Source: Anaplasmataceae bacterium AB001_6 (GTDB lineage: Bacteria > Pseudomonadota > Alphaproteobacteria > Rickettsiales > Anaplasmataceae). From it: 64,000 nt of DNA. A program made the position numbers and the translations under genes. The DNA lies in contig CP048228.1 in NCBI GenBank assembly GCA_020002265.1, positions 248,001 through 312,000 on the forward strand. Direction: 5' to 3'. This document shows, one piece after another, positions 32,437-41,467 of the stretch; within the stretch, counting starts at the first letter, position 1; every line of letters starts with the position of its first letter. The notes beneath the pieces are model-generated. The model did not search any database and was not told where the DNA came from. It worked only from the letters and a program-made list of their open reading frames with translations.

Positions 32437-33572
32437 TTTACAGTGCCTGTAATAACCAATTTGTCGATTCTTTTATACAATTCTCTGATGGCTCTAGAGA
32501 AGAGTGTTTTGCTTTAGAAGGTTTTACAGAGTCCATAATAGGGGAATTGTGCTTTACTACTGGGATGTCTGGTTATCAACATAGTATTACAGATCCTTCT
32601 TTTGCAAATCAGATTCTGGTCTTTTCTACTTCACATATTGGTAATATCGGGATTAATTATCTTGATAATGAATCTAGATTACCCTTCATCAAGTGTGTTG
32701 TTTTAGATAATGAACCTTTTACGGGTTTTCATTATCAAAGTTATACTAGTATGGTAAAGTTTTTATCTGAAAAAAAGATTGCTGTTTTAGTTGGAGCAAA
32801 TACTAGAAGATTAGTTAGGTATATCAGAAGTAACCCTGCTTCCAGTGTTTTTGTTGCTATGGGTGAGAAAGCATATAACACAACTGTTACAGATGCTCAA
32901 AAATCGATTATGGATTATGGTAATGTAACAGGTTTTGATATGGCTGCGGAATGTACATCTGATCATGTTGAAACTTATGAATCATACGATAGTAATAGTC
33001 AGATTCGTATTGCGGTTATTGATTTTGGCGCTAAGGATGGCATAGTACGTAGTTTACGTGACTTTGCGAATGTTCATGTTTTTCCATCGAAAGAAGGATT
33101 ATATGAAACTTTACTCGAAGATAAATTTGATGGAATTGTTTTAAGTAATGGCCCAGGAGACCCTTCCAAAACATTTGAAAATCTGCAAGATGATCTTTGT
33201 AAAATTATCGATGATGAAAGATGGGTGATATTTGGTATATGTTTAGGGCACCAAATCATCGGTATTAGATATGGTGCAAAGTGTGAAAAGATGTTTGTAG
33301 GGCATAGGGGTTCTAACCACCCTGTTGTGTGTTTAAATAGCAATAGATCTTTTATAACCAGTCAAAATCATGGATTTGCTATATTATCAGAAGGATTAGA
33401 TGATTCCCAAATAGAGATTACGCATTCTTCTTTGATTGATAACAGCATTGAAGGTATACGAAGTAGAGATGGTAGAATATTTTCTGTTCAATATCATCCT
33501 GAAGCTAATCCTGGAACATACGATGTACTGTTTTTATTTGAACAATTAAAGGATGAAATTAATAATCGATGA
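32433..33572 (+). CDS. carA: Carbamoyl-phosphate synthase small chain
   Basis: Glutaminase subunit that feeds ammonia to CarB for pyrimidine (and arginine) synthesis. N-terminal domain: FTTGMSGYQHSITDPSFANQI. Class I amidotransferase domain: SNGPGDPS, the nucleophile elbow GICLGHQIIGI (about 270-280), and the His/Glu pair in VQYHPEANPG (about 351-360). 379 residues. The start is GTG overlapping the rpmE stop (GTGA). The 3' end overlaps folB by 20 nt. carB is not in the window. Confidence 0.96.
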   Translation: MIYSACNNQFVDSFIQFSDGSREECFALEGFTESIIGELCFTTGMSGYQHSITDPSFANQILVFSTSHIGNIGINYLDNESRLPFIKCVVLDNEPFTGFHYQSYTSMVKFLSEKKIAVLVGANTRRLVRYIRSNPASSVFVAMGEKAYNTTVTDAQKSIMDYGNVTGFDMAAECTSDHVETYESYDSNSQIRIAVIDFGAKDGIVRSLRDFANVHVFPSKEGLYETLLEDKFDGIVLSNGPGDPSKTFENLQDDLCKIIDDERWVIFGICLGHQIIGIRYGAKCEKMFVGHRGSNHPVVCLNSNRSFITSQNHGFAILSEGLDDSQIEITHSSLIDNSIEGIRSRDGRIFSVQYHPEANPGTYDVLFLFEQLKDEINNR

Positions 33573-33864
33573 TTTTATATGTTATGCAAAATTGGGAATA
33601 TATGATTGGGAAAAGGTCATACATCGTAAATTATTAGTTCATATTGAAGTTGATACTAGTGATATTATTGACTATGATAATGTAGTCTCTTGTACTAGGA
33701 AATTTATTGTAGACAATCATTTTGACTACATTGAAGATTTAGCAAAAGCACTGCTAAAGAATTGTATTGCAACTTGGGGAAGTTCTAATCAGTATCTTAT
33801 TAAGTTGAATAAGACCCCTATAACTTGTTTTGAAAATGGTGCTATTGTTGAGTGTTGCTCATAG
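33553..33864 (+). CDS. folB: Dihydroneopterin aldolase
   Basis: Likely converts dihydroneopterin to hydroxymethyl-dihydropterin in folate synthesis. The 103 residues follow the FolB pattern: LIIDDFICYAKLGIYDWEK near the start with the conserved Gly-x-x-x-x-Glu, VDTSDIIDYDNVV, and DYIEDLAKALL with the conserved Glu. The family is divergent. It overlaps carA by 20 nt, which suggests coupled translation. Confidence 0.8.
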   Translation: MKLIIDDFICYAKLGIYDWEKVIHRKLLVHIEVDTSDIIDYDNVVSCTRKFIVDNHFDYIEDLAKALLKNCIATWGSSNQYLIKLNKTPITCFENGAIVECCS

Positions 33865-33916
33865 TTTAGCAAGAAACAGATTGTATTGTTCTTTATGTGT
33901 GCTGTAGATTGTCCTT

Positions 33917-34384
33917 ATGGGTATATATCGGAAAAATGTTGGGATCGTTTTGTTTAATAAAGATAATTATGTGTTTGTGGGGCAGCGTATAGATCACAAA
34001 AATATTTGGCAAATGCCTCAGGGTGGAGTTGAATCTGGAGAGACTCTAGAAGAAGCTGCGTTTCGTGAAATTTCTGAAGAAGTAGGCTTGGAAAGGGATA
34101 AAGTTCAATTAATAGCTTGTAGTGATAGATCTTTTCGTTATGAGATACCTAAAGACAGCATTAGCAGAAAGAAGTTTATAGATCGAGATAAATATATTGG
34201 TCAAGAACAAAATTGGTTGTTATTTAAATTTTTAGGAAGAGATGAAGATATCAACATAATGCGTGAACCTAGAGAATTTCGTGCTTGGTGTTGGGTGCAT
34301 CATTTGAAAGTGAATGATATATCAACTGCATTTAAACGTGTTGTTTATGAAGAAGTATTACAAGAATTTAGTGTTTATCTATAA
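33917..34384 (+). CDS. rppH: RNA pyrophosphohydrolase
   Basis: Nudix hydrolase that removes pyrophosphate from mRNA 5' ends and so starts decay. The Nudix box is intact: GGVESGETLEEAAFREISEEVG (GX5EX7REUXEEXGU, residues about 36-57). RppH-type flanks are YRKNVGIVLFNKD, WQMPQGG and REFRAWCWV. 155 residues, typical. Confidence 0.95.
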   Translation: MGIYRKNVGIVLFNKDNYVFVGQRIDHKNIWQMPQGGVESGETLEEAAFREISEEVGLERDKVQLIACSDRSFRYEIPKDSISRKKFIDRDKYIGQEQNWLLFKFLGRDEDINIMREPREFRAWCWVHHLKVNDISTAFKRVVYEEVLQEFSVYL

Positions 34385-34405
34385 TAGATCTGATAACCGT
34401 ATATT

Positions 34406-34699
34406 ATGAAGATGTTTCAAAAATGTCTGCAAAATGTTCTTTCCACCGTTGAAGTATCTTTTGGAAAATATAATTCTGAATTATTCTACAACTGGAATGA
34501 TATTGTTGGAGAGTCTTTGTCAAATCTTTGCCAGCCACATAAAATTGTTTTTTCTGACGATGAAAAAGCTGTTTTATATGTTAAATCTCAAGATATTAGT
34601 TCAATAAGACTAAGATTAAGTTATATGACCGATGATATGATAAAGATGATTAATAATCATTTTAAATTTTGCTTTATTTCACAGATTAGGATTATTTAG
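34406..34699 (+). CDS. DciA/DUF721-family protein
   Basis: Small protein with the DUF721 pattern: YNWNDIVGESLSNLCQPHKI (about 27-46), a beta-hairpin FSDDEKAVLYVKSQDISS, and ending in FISQIRII. The family includes DciA, the ancestral loader of the replicative helicase DnaB, which most bacteria use in place of DnaC. The 97 residues are shorter than many members, so only the core domain is present. It lies between rppH and hemD. Confidence 0.72.
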   Translation: MKMFQKCLQNVLSTVEVSFGKYNSELFYNWNDIVGESLSNLCQPHKIVFSDDEKAVLYVKSQDISSIRLRLSYMTDDMIKMINNHFKFCFISQIRII

Positions 34700-34702
34700 A
34701 AA

Positions 34703-35404
34703 GTGCTTTTAATTACTAGTGAAGGGATCGGAGCAAAATCATTAACTTCCAAGATATTATCTGCGAATATAGGAACTGGAGTATTAAGTTATCCGCTTCT
34801 TAAATATCAAACTTTAGACCCTGATTTATCTTATATATTGGATAAAACTATCATTTGCACTAGTCCTAGGATTTTTGAGATATTATTGTCTTCTGAATAT
34901 GATTTTCTTAATACTAGAATTATTGCTGTAGGTTCTGATTCTTATCACTTTGGTATGGATAATGGTTTTCGAAAAATAGAACATGCTGCTAATGATGTAA
35001 ATTCTCTTATACAGTTTATTAAGAAAAATGTTGATCATTCATGCGAATTAGTATATTTGCGAGCTGTACATATTTCCAAAAATATTAAAGATGAATTATT
35101 GCAATCTGGCTTTTCTAATTTTACAGAAGTGTCTTGTTATCGTATGGATGCAGAGAGTGATTTTTCAGAAGAAGTTCTTTCGTTAATTAAAAAACAATCA
35201 ATTACAGGGATTGTTATTATGTCTAAGCGCTCAGCTGTGGTTTTGAATTCCTTAATAGATAAATATAAATTAGAGAATCTTATGGAAGATATAAGATATT
35301 ATGTAATGAGTAGGGGAATTGCATCTGTTTTAGGCAGAAAAAAAGTTTTGATTGCTAAGGAAAAATCTGTTAACTCTTTAAAACAACTCATTACAGAAGG
35401 ATGA
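34703..35404 (+). CDS. hemD: Uroporphyrinogen-III synthase
   Basis: Probable HemD, which closes hydroxymethylbilane to uroporphyrinogen III. The family is weakly conserved. Visible are the first-domain strand LLITSEGIGAKSL, CTSPRIFEIL, the interdomain YLRAVHISKNIKDELLQSGF and VSCYRMDA, and GIVIMSKRSAVVLNSLI in the second domain. 233 residues, right for the family. The start is GTG at 34703, only 3 nt after the previous stop. Confidence 0.8.
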   Translation: MLLITSEGIGAKSLTSKILSANIGTGVLSYPLLKYQTLDPDLSYILDKTIICTSPRIFEILLSSEYDFLNTRIIAVGSDSYHFGMDNGFRKIEHAANDVNSLIQFIKKNVDHSCELVYLRAVHISKNIKDELLQSGFSNFTEVSCYRMDAESDFSEEVLSLIKKQSITGIVIMSKRSAVVLNSLIDKYKLENLMEDIRYYVMSRGIASVLGRKKVLIAKEKSVNSLKQLITEG

Positions 35405-35529
35405 ATAGTATTATTCTTAACCTTTTGGATACATAATATCATAATAGTTTGCCATAATTGTTTACTTTTATTGAAGGTGCAATATGTGCTATATTATTCT
35501 AATTTTTTAAACTTTGGAGATAGTTCTTT

Positions 35530-36513
35530 ATGAATAAGCTTAAAATAAGTGATGAGAAATTGTTACAGATGTATCATGATATGGTGCTGATTAGGTCATC
35601 TGAAGCAAAAATAGCAGATGCTTATCTTCAAGGAAAAATAGGGGGGTTTTGTCATTTATATGATGGTCAAGAAGCTATTGGTATTGCAATAGAGTATTTA
35701 AAAGGAGAATTTGATTATCTTATCACAGGTTATAGGTGTCACGGTATGATGATTGCTTGTGGTGCTGATCCATATATAATATTTGCTGAATTATTAGGCA
35801 AAAAAGATGGTATTTCAAAGGGGAAGGGTGGTTCCATGCACATGTTTGCTCCTGAGAATAATTTTTATGGTGGGCATGGAATTGTAGGTTCACAAATATC
35901 ACTTGGAACTGGAATTGCATTTGCTAATAAATACAAAGGAAATGGAGGTGTATGTTTTAGTTGCGTTGGAGATGGTGGTATGAATCAAGGGCAGGTGTAT
36001 GAATCATTTAATATGGCTGCTATATGGAATTTACCGGTTATATATGTTATTGAAAATAATATGTATGGTATGGGAACAAAGATAAATAGAGTATCTCCAA
36101 CAGAAGATCTATTTAATAGAGGAGCATCATTTGAAATTCCTGGAATAAAAGTTGATCAGATGGATTTGTTTAATTCTTTAGATGCATTATCAGAAGCTAA
36201 AGAACATGCCATGAATAAGGGGCCGATAATAGTTGAATTTAAAACTTATAGGTATAGAGGGCATTCAATGTCTGATCCTGCGAAATATAGATCTAAGGAT
36301 GAGGTAAAAGAAATGAGAAAAATAGATCCTATGATACTGTTGGAGAATTATTTGCTGGAAAATAAGATCTGTGATGCTGATAAGGTAAAGATCATTAAAA
36401 GTGATATTAATAAACAAGTTGCTGAAAGCATGAAGAAAGCAGAAGAAGCACCAGAAGCTTCTGTAGAATCTTTAACTGAGGATGTCTATTGTAATCCTGA
36501 AATGGAGATATAA
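35530..36513 (+). CDS. pdhA: Pyruvate dehydrogenase E1 component, alpha subunit
   Basis: Thiamine-diphosphate enzyme that decarboxylates pyruvate. The ThDP motif GDGGMNQGQVYESFNMAA (about 148-165) runs to NNMYGMGT; GFCHLYDGQEAIGI and GKGGSMHMF are typical. The phosphorylation-loop region YRYRGHSMSDPAKYR is present. 327 residues. A TGGAGA-like site lies 12 nt before the ATG. pdhB and pdhC do not follow; the E3 subunit is probably the lpdA at 45 kb. Confidence 0.96.
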   Translation: MNKLKISDEKLLQMYHDMVLIRSSEAKIADAYLQGKIGGFCHLYDGQEAIGIAIEYLKGEFDYLITGYRCHGMMIACGADPYIIFAELLGKKDGISKGKGGSMHMFAPENNFYGGHGIVGSQISLGTGIAFANKYKGNGGVCFSCVGDGGMNQGQVYESFNMAAIWNLPVIYVIENNMYGMGTKINRVSPTEDLFNRGASFEIPGIKVDQMDLFNSLDALSEAKEHAMNKGPIIVEFKTYRYRGHSMSDPAKYRSKDEVKEMRKIDPMILLENYLLENKICDADKVKIIKSDINKQVAESMKKAEEAPEASVESLTEDVYCNPEMEI

Positions 36514-36608
36514 GGTTTCGCTCTACTATAGTTTATACTATTTTCGTATAATGAAATAATTGTTGTGTGTTGTAATTTTGTGATAGTATATTACCATGAA
36601 ATTATATC

Positions 36609-37697
36609 GTGAATTTTTATTCGAGTATGATAATGCAACAAGATAGAGAACAAGCTTTGAATTTAGCGCAAAAGCAAATAGAGAAGATGTTTGGAAAAGG
36701 TTCTATAATGAGACTAGACCAAGACCCAATAGATATGGAATCTGTTTCAACGGGGTCTCTTTCACTAGATGTGGCTTTGGGTATAGGAGGTTTTCCCTTG
36801 GGTAGGATTATCGAAATATTTGGCCCAGAATCTTCAGGTAAAACTACCCTAGCATTACATGCGATTGCAGAAGTTCATAAAAAAGGTGGAACTTGTGCTT
36901 TTATAGATGCAGAACATGCATTGGATTCTGTTTATGCTAACAAGCTTGGTGTACAAACTGAGAAATTGATTGTTTCACAGCCTGATACAGGAGAACAAGC
37001 ACTGGATACAGTAGATATTTTAGTGCGCTCTGGAGCAGTTGATATGATTGTTGTTGATTCAGTAGCTGCATTAACACCTAGAGCAGAAATTGAAGGTGAA
37101 ATGGGAGATTCTCATATGGGTTTGCAAGCTAGATTGTTAAGTCAGGCTCTGCGAAAAATCACAGGATCTGTTTCTAAATCTAAATGTACTGTGATTTTTA
37201 TCAATCAAATACGTATGAAAATAGGCGTTATGTTTGGGAATCCAGAAACCACAACAGGTGGAAATGCTCTTAAATTTTATTCTTCGATACGTCTTGATAT
37301 AAGAAGAATAAGCACTATTAAAGATAAAGATGAAGCAGTAGGAAATCAAGTAAAAGTTAAAGTTGTAAAAAACAAGGTCGCACCTCCATTTAAGCAAGTT
37401 GAGTTTGATATAATATTTGGACAAGGTATATCTCGTGAGGGAGAGATATTAGATATTGCAGTTAAACATGATCTGATAAATAAATCCGGGGCTTATTATT
37501 CCTTTGGAGATATAAAGCTAGGGCAGGGAAGAGAAAATGTGAAGAAATTTTTATCAGAAAATAAAGATATAGCTTTAGATATTGAACAGAAAGTAAGAAA
37601 TAAATTGCTTCATAAAGCGGATAATGCCGATACTGTAAGGGCAGATGATAACACTCATAAAGAAGGAGAAATGTTAATTAAAGACGGAATATATTAG
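36609..37697 (+). CDS. recA: Recombinase RecA
   Basis: Strand-exchange ATPase of homologous recombination. Walker [14 protein letters not shown] (about 71-83), Walker [11 protein letters not shown], loop regions [24 protein letters not shown] (partly quoted) and [15 protein letters not shown] are intact. The frame opens at GTG 36609; the ATGs at 36627 and 36633 (MQQDREQAL) fit the usual N-terminus better, so the true start may be up to 24 nt later. 362 residues at most. Confidence 0.97.
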   Translation: MNFYSSMIMQQDREQALNLAQKQIEKMFGKGSIMRLDQDPIDMESVSTGSLSLDVALGIGGFPLGRIIEIFGPESSGKTTLALHAIAEVHKKGGTCAFIDAEHALDSVYANKLGVQTEKLIVSQPDTGEQALDTVDILVRSGAVDMIVVDSVAALTPRAEIEGEMGDSHMGLQARLLSQALRKITGSVSKSKCTVIFINQIRMKIGVMFGNPETTTGGNALKFYSSIRLDIRRISTIKDKDEAVGNQVKVKVVKNKVAPPFKQVEFDIIFGQGISREGEILDIAVKHDLINKSGAYYSFGDIKLGQGRENVKKFLSENKDIALDIEQKVRNKLLHKADNADTVRADDNTHKEGEMLIKDGIY

Positions 37698-37840
37698 GTT
37701 ATTTGGCTATAATTTATTTTTATCTGTGTAATTAGTATTTTTTTAAACATGTTCTATCTATCATAGGATTTTATTGATTTTACCAGCGTTTGTAACGTAT
37801 GGTATGAGGATTTTCTCCTATTGCAGGTGGTTTAGTTGTA

Positions 37841-39493
37841 ATGTTGTGGGATAAGGTTAAATTAGTTCCTAAAAAGCAAATATATTTTGGTTTGTTGGGA
37901 GCAGTTCTATTTTTTTTCTCGCTGTTTTTTCTTTCTTCTAATAGAACTAATTTAGCTCTTTTATATAAACCTTCAGATGCTACAGAGATTGCAGAGCTGC
38001 TTTATGTTCTTAATAAATCTGGTATTAATTATGTTCAGAAAGAAGGAGCAATTTATGTTAATTCTGAGAATTTGCAAACAGCAAGAATTACTCTCGCTGA
38101 GGAAGGATTGCCACGTAATGGGAGTACTATAGGATATGAAATTTTCAATAAAAGTGAATTTTTAGGAACATCAAATTTTGCACAGAATGTTAATCTATTG
38201 CGTGCTTTGGAAGGGGAATTAAGTAGGACATTATCTTCGTTTGAATCTATTAAAAACGCAAGAGTGCATCTTGTTTTGCCTAAAAAAGAACTGTTTATGC
38301 AGTCTAAGCATATTCCATCTGCATCTGTTACTTTACAGCTTTATAAAGATGGAGATTTATCAAAAAAAGAAATAAAGGCGATCAGCCACCTTGTTGCATC
38401 AGCAGTGCCAGAACTCGATATAAATAACATAACAATTGTTGGTACTGATGGAAGAAATTATAAGCTTGCTGATGGAGAAGAGGAACATGGTTCTAGTTCC
38501 ATGTATGAATATAAAATAACCTTGGAGCGCCAAATTAAAGATTCTATCGAAAATTTGGGATTCAAAACTGTTGGATATGGCAAAATAGCTGCGGAAGTTT
38601 CTATTGATATAGATATGAAATATCAAATAACAGATTCTGAGATATATGATCCCAATCAGCAAGTTATTCGTTCTAGCCATGTTCTTAATGAAGAGGGTAG
38701 CGAAACTAGTGGGAGTTCTGCAAATGTTTCTGTACAAAATAATATTCCTAACCAAAGCCCTACTCAGCAGTCTGGGGGAGATGCTAGCAACAATAGAAAA
38801 ACAGAGGAAATGTTTAATTATGAAATTTCACGTTCTATTAATAAGATAAGTTATTTTCCAGGGTCTATAAAAAATATATCTATTGGAATATTGGTAGATG
38901 GTGAATATGAGGCTGATGCAGACGGCGTTATACAGTATAAACCACGTAGTGATGAATTTATTGAATCCTTTAAGACTTTAGTAGTTTCTGCTGTGGGGAT
39001 AGATTATGACAGAGGTGATAAATTAGAGATAGTTAATATTAAATTTTCTGAAGATGATATTTTAGAAAGTGGAGAATTAGGTTTCATAAATGATATAGAA
39101 GATATATATCCAATAGTTAGTACCGTAGTTTATGGAATAGTAGCAATTTTAGGAATGTTTATATTTTCACGTCCTATTGTGTCAGTGATAAATCAAATTT
39201 ATGGTGCAAAAAATACGAAAGATGCGAATAATATATTAGTGGATGAAATAGGAAATCAAATTGAAGATGATGCAAATAAGCAAGAGACTTCAAAATTTGA
39301 GGAAGATGGTGAAGAAGCAGGGGATTTTTTAAGTGCTCTGGAAGAAAATGAAGATATAGATTTATATGGAATCAATCTGGATAATACTGATAGAAATATG
39401 AGTATAATACATGCTTTTATAGCCAAAAGACCAGATACTTTTGTGAATGTTTTAAGATCAATGATTTTTAATGATGAAAAAAATCCCAAATGA
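37841..39493 (+). CDS. fliF: Flagellar MS-ring protein FliF
   Basis: Forms the membrane ring of the flagellar basal body. Seen: an N-terminal membrane segment (LLGAVLFFFSLFFLSS, about 18-33), the YscJ/FliF domain with EGELSRTLSSFESIKNARVHLVLPKK (partly quoted), a Gln/Ser-rich low-complexity stretch (about 287-310), TEEMFNYEISRSINK, and a second membrane segment (IVSTVVYGIVAILGMFIF, about 426-443) before an acidic tail that should bind FliG. Length 550 is normal. Its last 23 nt overlap fliG, so the two are coupled. Confidence 0.93.
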   Translation: MLWDKVKLVPKKQIYFGLLGAVLFFFSLFFLSSNRTNLALLYKPSDATEIAELLYVLNKSGINYVQKEGAIYVNSENLQTARITLAEEGLPRNGSTIGYEIFNKSEFLGTSNFAQNVNLLRALEGELSRTLSSFESIKNARVHLVLPKKELFMQSKHIPSASVTLQLYKDGDLSKKEIKAISHLVASAVPELDINNITIVGTDGRNYKLADGEEEHGSSSMYEYKITLERQIKDSIENLGFKTVGYGKIAAEVSIDIDMKYQITDSEIYDPNQQVIRSSHVLNEEGSETSGSSANVSVQNNIPNQSPTQQSGGDASNNRKTEEMFNYEISRSINKISYFPGSIKNISIGILVDGEYEADADGVIQYKPRSDEFIESFKTLVVSAVGIDYDRGDKLEIVNIKFSEDDILESGELGFINDIEDIYPIVSTVVYGIVAILGMFIFSRPIVSVINQIYGAKNTKDANNILVDEIGNQIEDDANKQETSKFEEDGEEAGDFLSALEENEDIDLYGINLDNTDRNMSIIHAFIAKRPDTFVNVLRSMIFNDEKNPK

Positions 39494-40445
39494 AATTAGT
39501 AATAAATTTAATTACGAAGGTCTACGTTCTGTAGCTGCTATCGTTATGCAACTTAAGGAAGTGCAAGCGGATAAGGTCATGAATATGCTTGATATAGAGG
39601 AAGTACAAGCAATATGCTTTATTATTAGTGAACTTGGTCAAATTTCACAATCTTTTATTGATGTTAGTGCAAAAGAGTTTGTTGTTAGATTAAGGCAATC
39701 TACTAGAATTGGAGATATGAAGACAGTTGAAAACCTGATATCTAATTTATCTCCTGAGCGTAAAGAATCTATTTTAAAGGGCATCAATAGAACTATCTGG
39801 AAAGATATTGAAAATCTTGATAAAGAGAACCTATTTGAATTTTTAAATAAAGAAAGACCAACTGTTGTCGCATTGATTTTATCACATCTATCAAGCGATT
39901 TGGTAGTTGAATTTATAACTAAAATTGAAGAAGAAAGAGCCTTGGATATTGTTTTAGCACTTTCTAATGTTGAAAATATAGATAATGAAATACTAGAGCA
40001 AGTAGAAGATAGCCTTAAAGATGGTTTAACAAAAATACAATCTTCATTTAGTAGAAGGGTATTGATTGAATTATTTAATAATTTGAGTGTTAAAAAGGAA
40101 CAATATCTTACTGGCAGAATTAATGTTATTAACCCTGAATTATCAAATTTTATAAAGAATCACATATTTAAATTTGAGAATTTAGAGGGCTTAAGGGAAA
40201 AAGATATGCAAACTCTACTTAATGCTATAAATAAAGAAGATCTAAAATTTGCTATGCAGAAAGCACCTAAAAAGATATTTGATATGATTTTCAAGAATAT
40301 GTCTGAACGTGCAGCTCGTGTTATTAAAGATGATATTCAAATGTCAGCTGGTAGTGTAACAGAAGAAGAAATATTGACTGCTAGATCTTCTATTGCATCT
40401 GTTGCACGTAACCTGATAAAAAATGGGGAAATAAAAATAAGTTAA
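39471..40445 (+). CDS. fliG: Flagellar motor switch protein FliG
   Basis: Switch-complex protein that binds FliF and contacts the stator. The 324 residues keep the N-terminal FliF-binding domain (RSVAAIVMQLKEVQADKVMNML), the middle domain FLNKERPTVVALILSHLSSD with the EHPQ-like region replaced by KERP, and the C-terminal NMSERAARVIKDDIQ, which retains counterparts of E. coli R281, D288 and D289 used in torque generation. K264 and R297 counterparts are not obvious. This suggests a working motor, not a remnant. Confidence 0.92.
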   Translation: MMKKIPNEISNKFNYEGLRSVAAIVMQLKEVQADKVMNMLDIEEVQAICFIISELGQISQSFIDVSAKEFVVRLRQSTRIGDMKTVENLISNLSPERKESILKGINRTIWKDIENLDKENLFEFLNKERPTVVALILSHLSSDLVVEFITKIEEERALDIVLALSNVENIDNEILEQVEDSLKDGLTKIQSSFSRRVLIELFNNLSVKKEQYLTGRINVINPELSNFIKNHIFKFENLEGLREKDMQTLLNAINKEDLKFAMQKAPKKIFDMIFKNMSERAARVIKDDIQMSAGSVTEEEILTARSSIASVARNLIKNGEIKIS

Positions 40446-40474
40446 ATATTTGATGTTCGAAAAATTTCTCATAT

Positions 40475-40912
40475 ATGATAAAATACGATTTTATCGGGGG
40501 GAAATATGCTGTGTCTGGAAAAAAGATATTTGATCGTTATTTACATAAAGCTATAACAAAGAATAAAGCACTTAAGTGTTGGGGTGATTATCATAGGGTA
40601 GCCTGTTCTTTGAAAAAATTTGATTATTCAAAACTTTCTCCTGATGAAATAGCTTATGCTAGAAATATGTTTGATATATATTATCAGTATCTTTTAGACG
40701 AAATAAACACTCATAAAACTCAGAAGGGGCATTTATATTCACATCTAGTAGCCCTAAAACATGAACATGTCACATATATGAAAGACTTTAATCAAGTTTT
40801 TTTAAAATTGATCCAAGATGGACAATTTTGCTTACCAAGTTATCAAGATGAGAATATTTCCTTAAACGAAATAATAATATTACCCGATGATGATATATTG
40901 GGTTGGTTGTGA
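40475..40912 (+). CDS. Unknown protein downstream of fliG
   Basis: 145 residues I do not recognise: soluble, helical, His/Tyr/Asp-rich, with no signal peptide or membrane segment (RMFDIYYQYLL-type helix around 68-80, KHEHVTYMKDF around 91-101, acidic end LPDDDILGWL). The first ATG lies at the edge of a perfect 8-bp hairpin (40477-40495). A GTG at 40511, 11 nt after a GGGGGG tract, is an alternative start that removes 12 residues. It could be a fast-evolving flagellar component or an unrelated protein. Confidence 0.65.
   Translation: MIKYDFIGGKYAVSGKKIFDRYLHKAITKNKALKCWGDYHRVACSLKKFDYSKLSPDEIAYARNMFDIYYQYLLDEINTHKTQKGHLYSHLVALKHEHVTYMKDFNQVFLKLIQDGQFCLPSYQDENISLNEIIILPDDDILGWL
40477..40495 (+). 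promoter_or_regulatory. Hairpin directly before a G6 ribosome-binding tract
   Basis: GATAAAAT, ACG loop, ATTTTATC form a perfect 8-bp stem, followed at once by GGGGGG (40496-40501). It overlaps the first possible start codon of the next gene, so it could limit read-through from fliG or modulate translation. Downstream there is no T-run, which argues against a plain terminator. Confidence 0.4.
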
Positions 40913-40949
40913 ATTTTTTATTATTGCATTTCATTGATATTCTCATTTT

Positions 40950-41402
40950 ATGATATTACAATCTCCAATGATGATTTTATTGGTAAGATTTAATAGAATG
41001 TATCGCTCTCTTGATTATATTTTGCCTAATGCTGGAATTAAAGAAAAATTTAAGTTTTGTGAAAAAAATGGATTTGGAATAGCCTTCTTAAAGGTTATGA
41101 ATAAACAAAATAATTCATCAGGTTTTTTTAATTATATATATAACAAAATTTTTGGCTATAATAGTGATTATGTTGCTTTTGCTGTTATGCCAGATTTACC
41201 GCAGAAAAAAGGTTCTCATTTCAATGTATTGAAGGCACTTAAATACAAAAATGAAGATTATCAAGATGATCGATTTTTTGACTTCAATGAGGAATTTCAA
41301 GTTTCTATTTCTCTTCCTGAAAGTGTACAAGTAGATGTCTTTGGTGTTCCCTTTATTAACTGCATTGATTCATTAGGTAATGAAGTTTCCGTGTTTTTAT
41401 AA
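40950..41402 (+). CDS. Unknown protein, tandem paralogue A
   Basis: 150 residues, unrecognised. It aligns with the product of the next gene: LPNAGIKEKFKFCEKNGFGI against LPNVSLLGKVEYCMKNGYDI, then YVAFAVMPD against KEAFAVIPD, and a shared ending (GNEVSVFL against GEMTIVYL). The pair therefore derives from an old duplication. There is no clear signal peptide or membrane span; Cys and aromatic residues are frequent. Start at the first ATG; two more Met follow at residues 7 and 8. Confidence 0.65.
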   Translation: MILQSPMMILLVRFNRMYRSLDYILPNAGIKEKFKFCEKNGFGIAFLKVMNKQNNSSGFFNYIYNKIFGYNSDYVAFAVMPDLPQKKGSHFNVLKALKYKNEDYQDDRFFDFNEEFQVSISLPESVQVDVFGVPFINCIDSLGNEVSVFL

Positions 41403-41432
41403 TTTTAAATTTCAAATAAATACAATTTATGT

Positions 41433-41438
41433 TATAAT
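41433..41438 (+). promoter_or_regulatory. Consensus -10 box before paralogue B
   Basis: A perfect TATAAT lies 30 nt before the ATG of the 41468 gene, with only a weak -35 (TTTCAA at 41410-41415, 17-nt spacing). A G6 tract (41457-41462) forms its ribosome-binding site. The gene can thus be expressed apart from the upstream genes. Confidence 0.45.
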
Positions 41439-41467
41439 GTATTTTCATATTTTTTAGGGGGGTAAAT

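Noticed and set aside
37698-37840. Possible regulatory RNA between recA and fliF
   Set aside because: I found no stable complementary arms or conserved motif; it looks like an ordinary promoter region.
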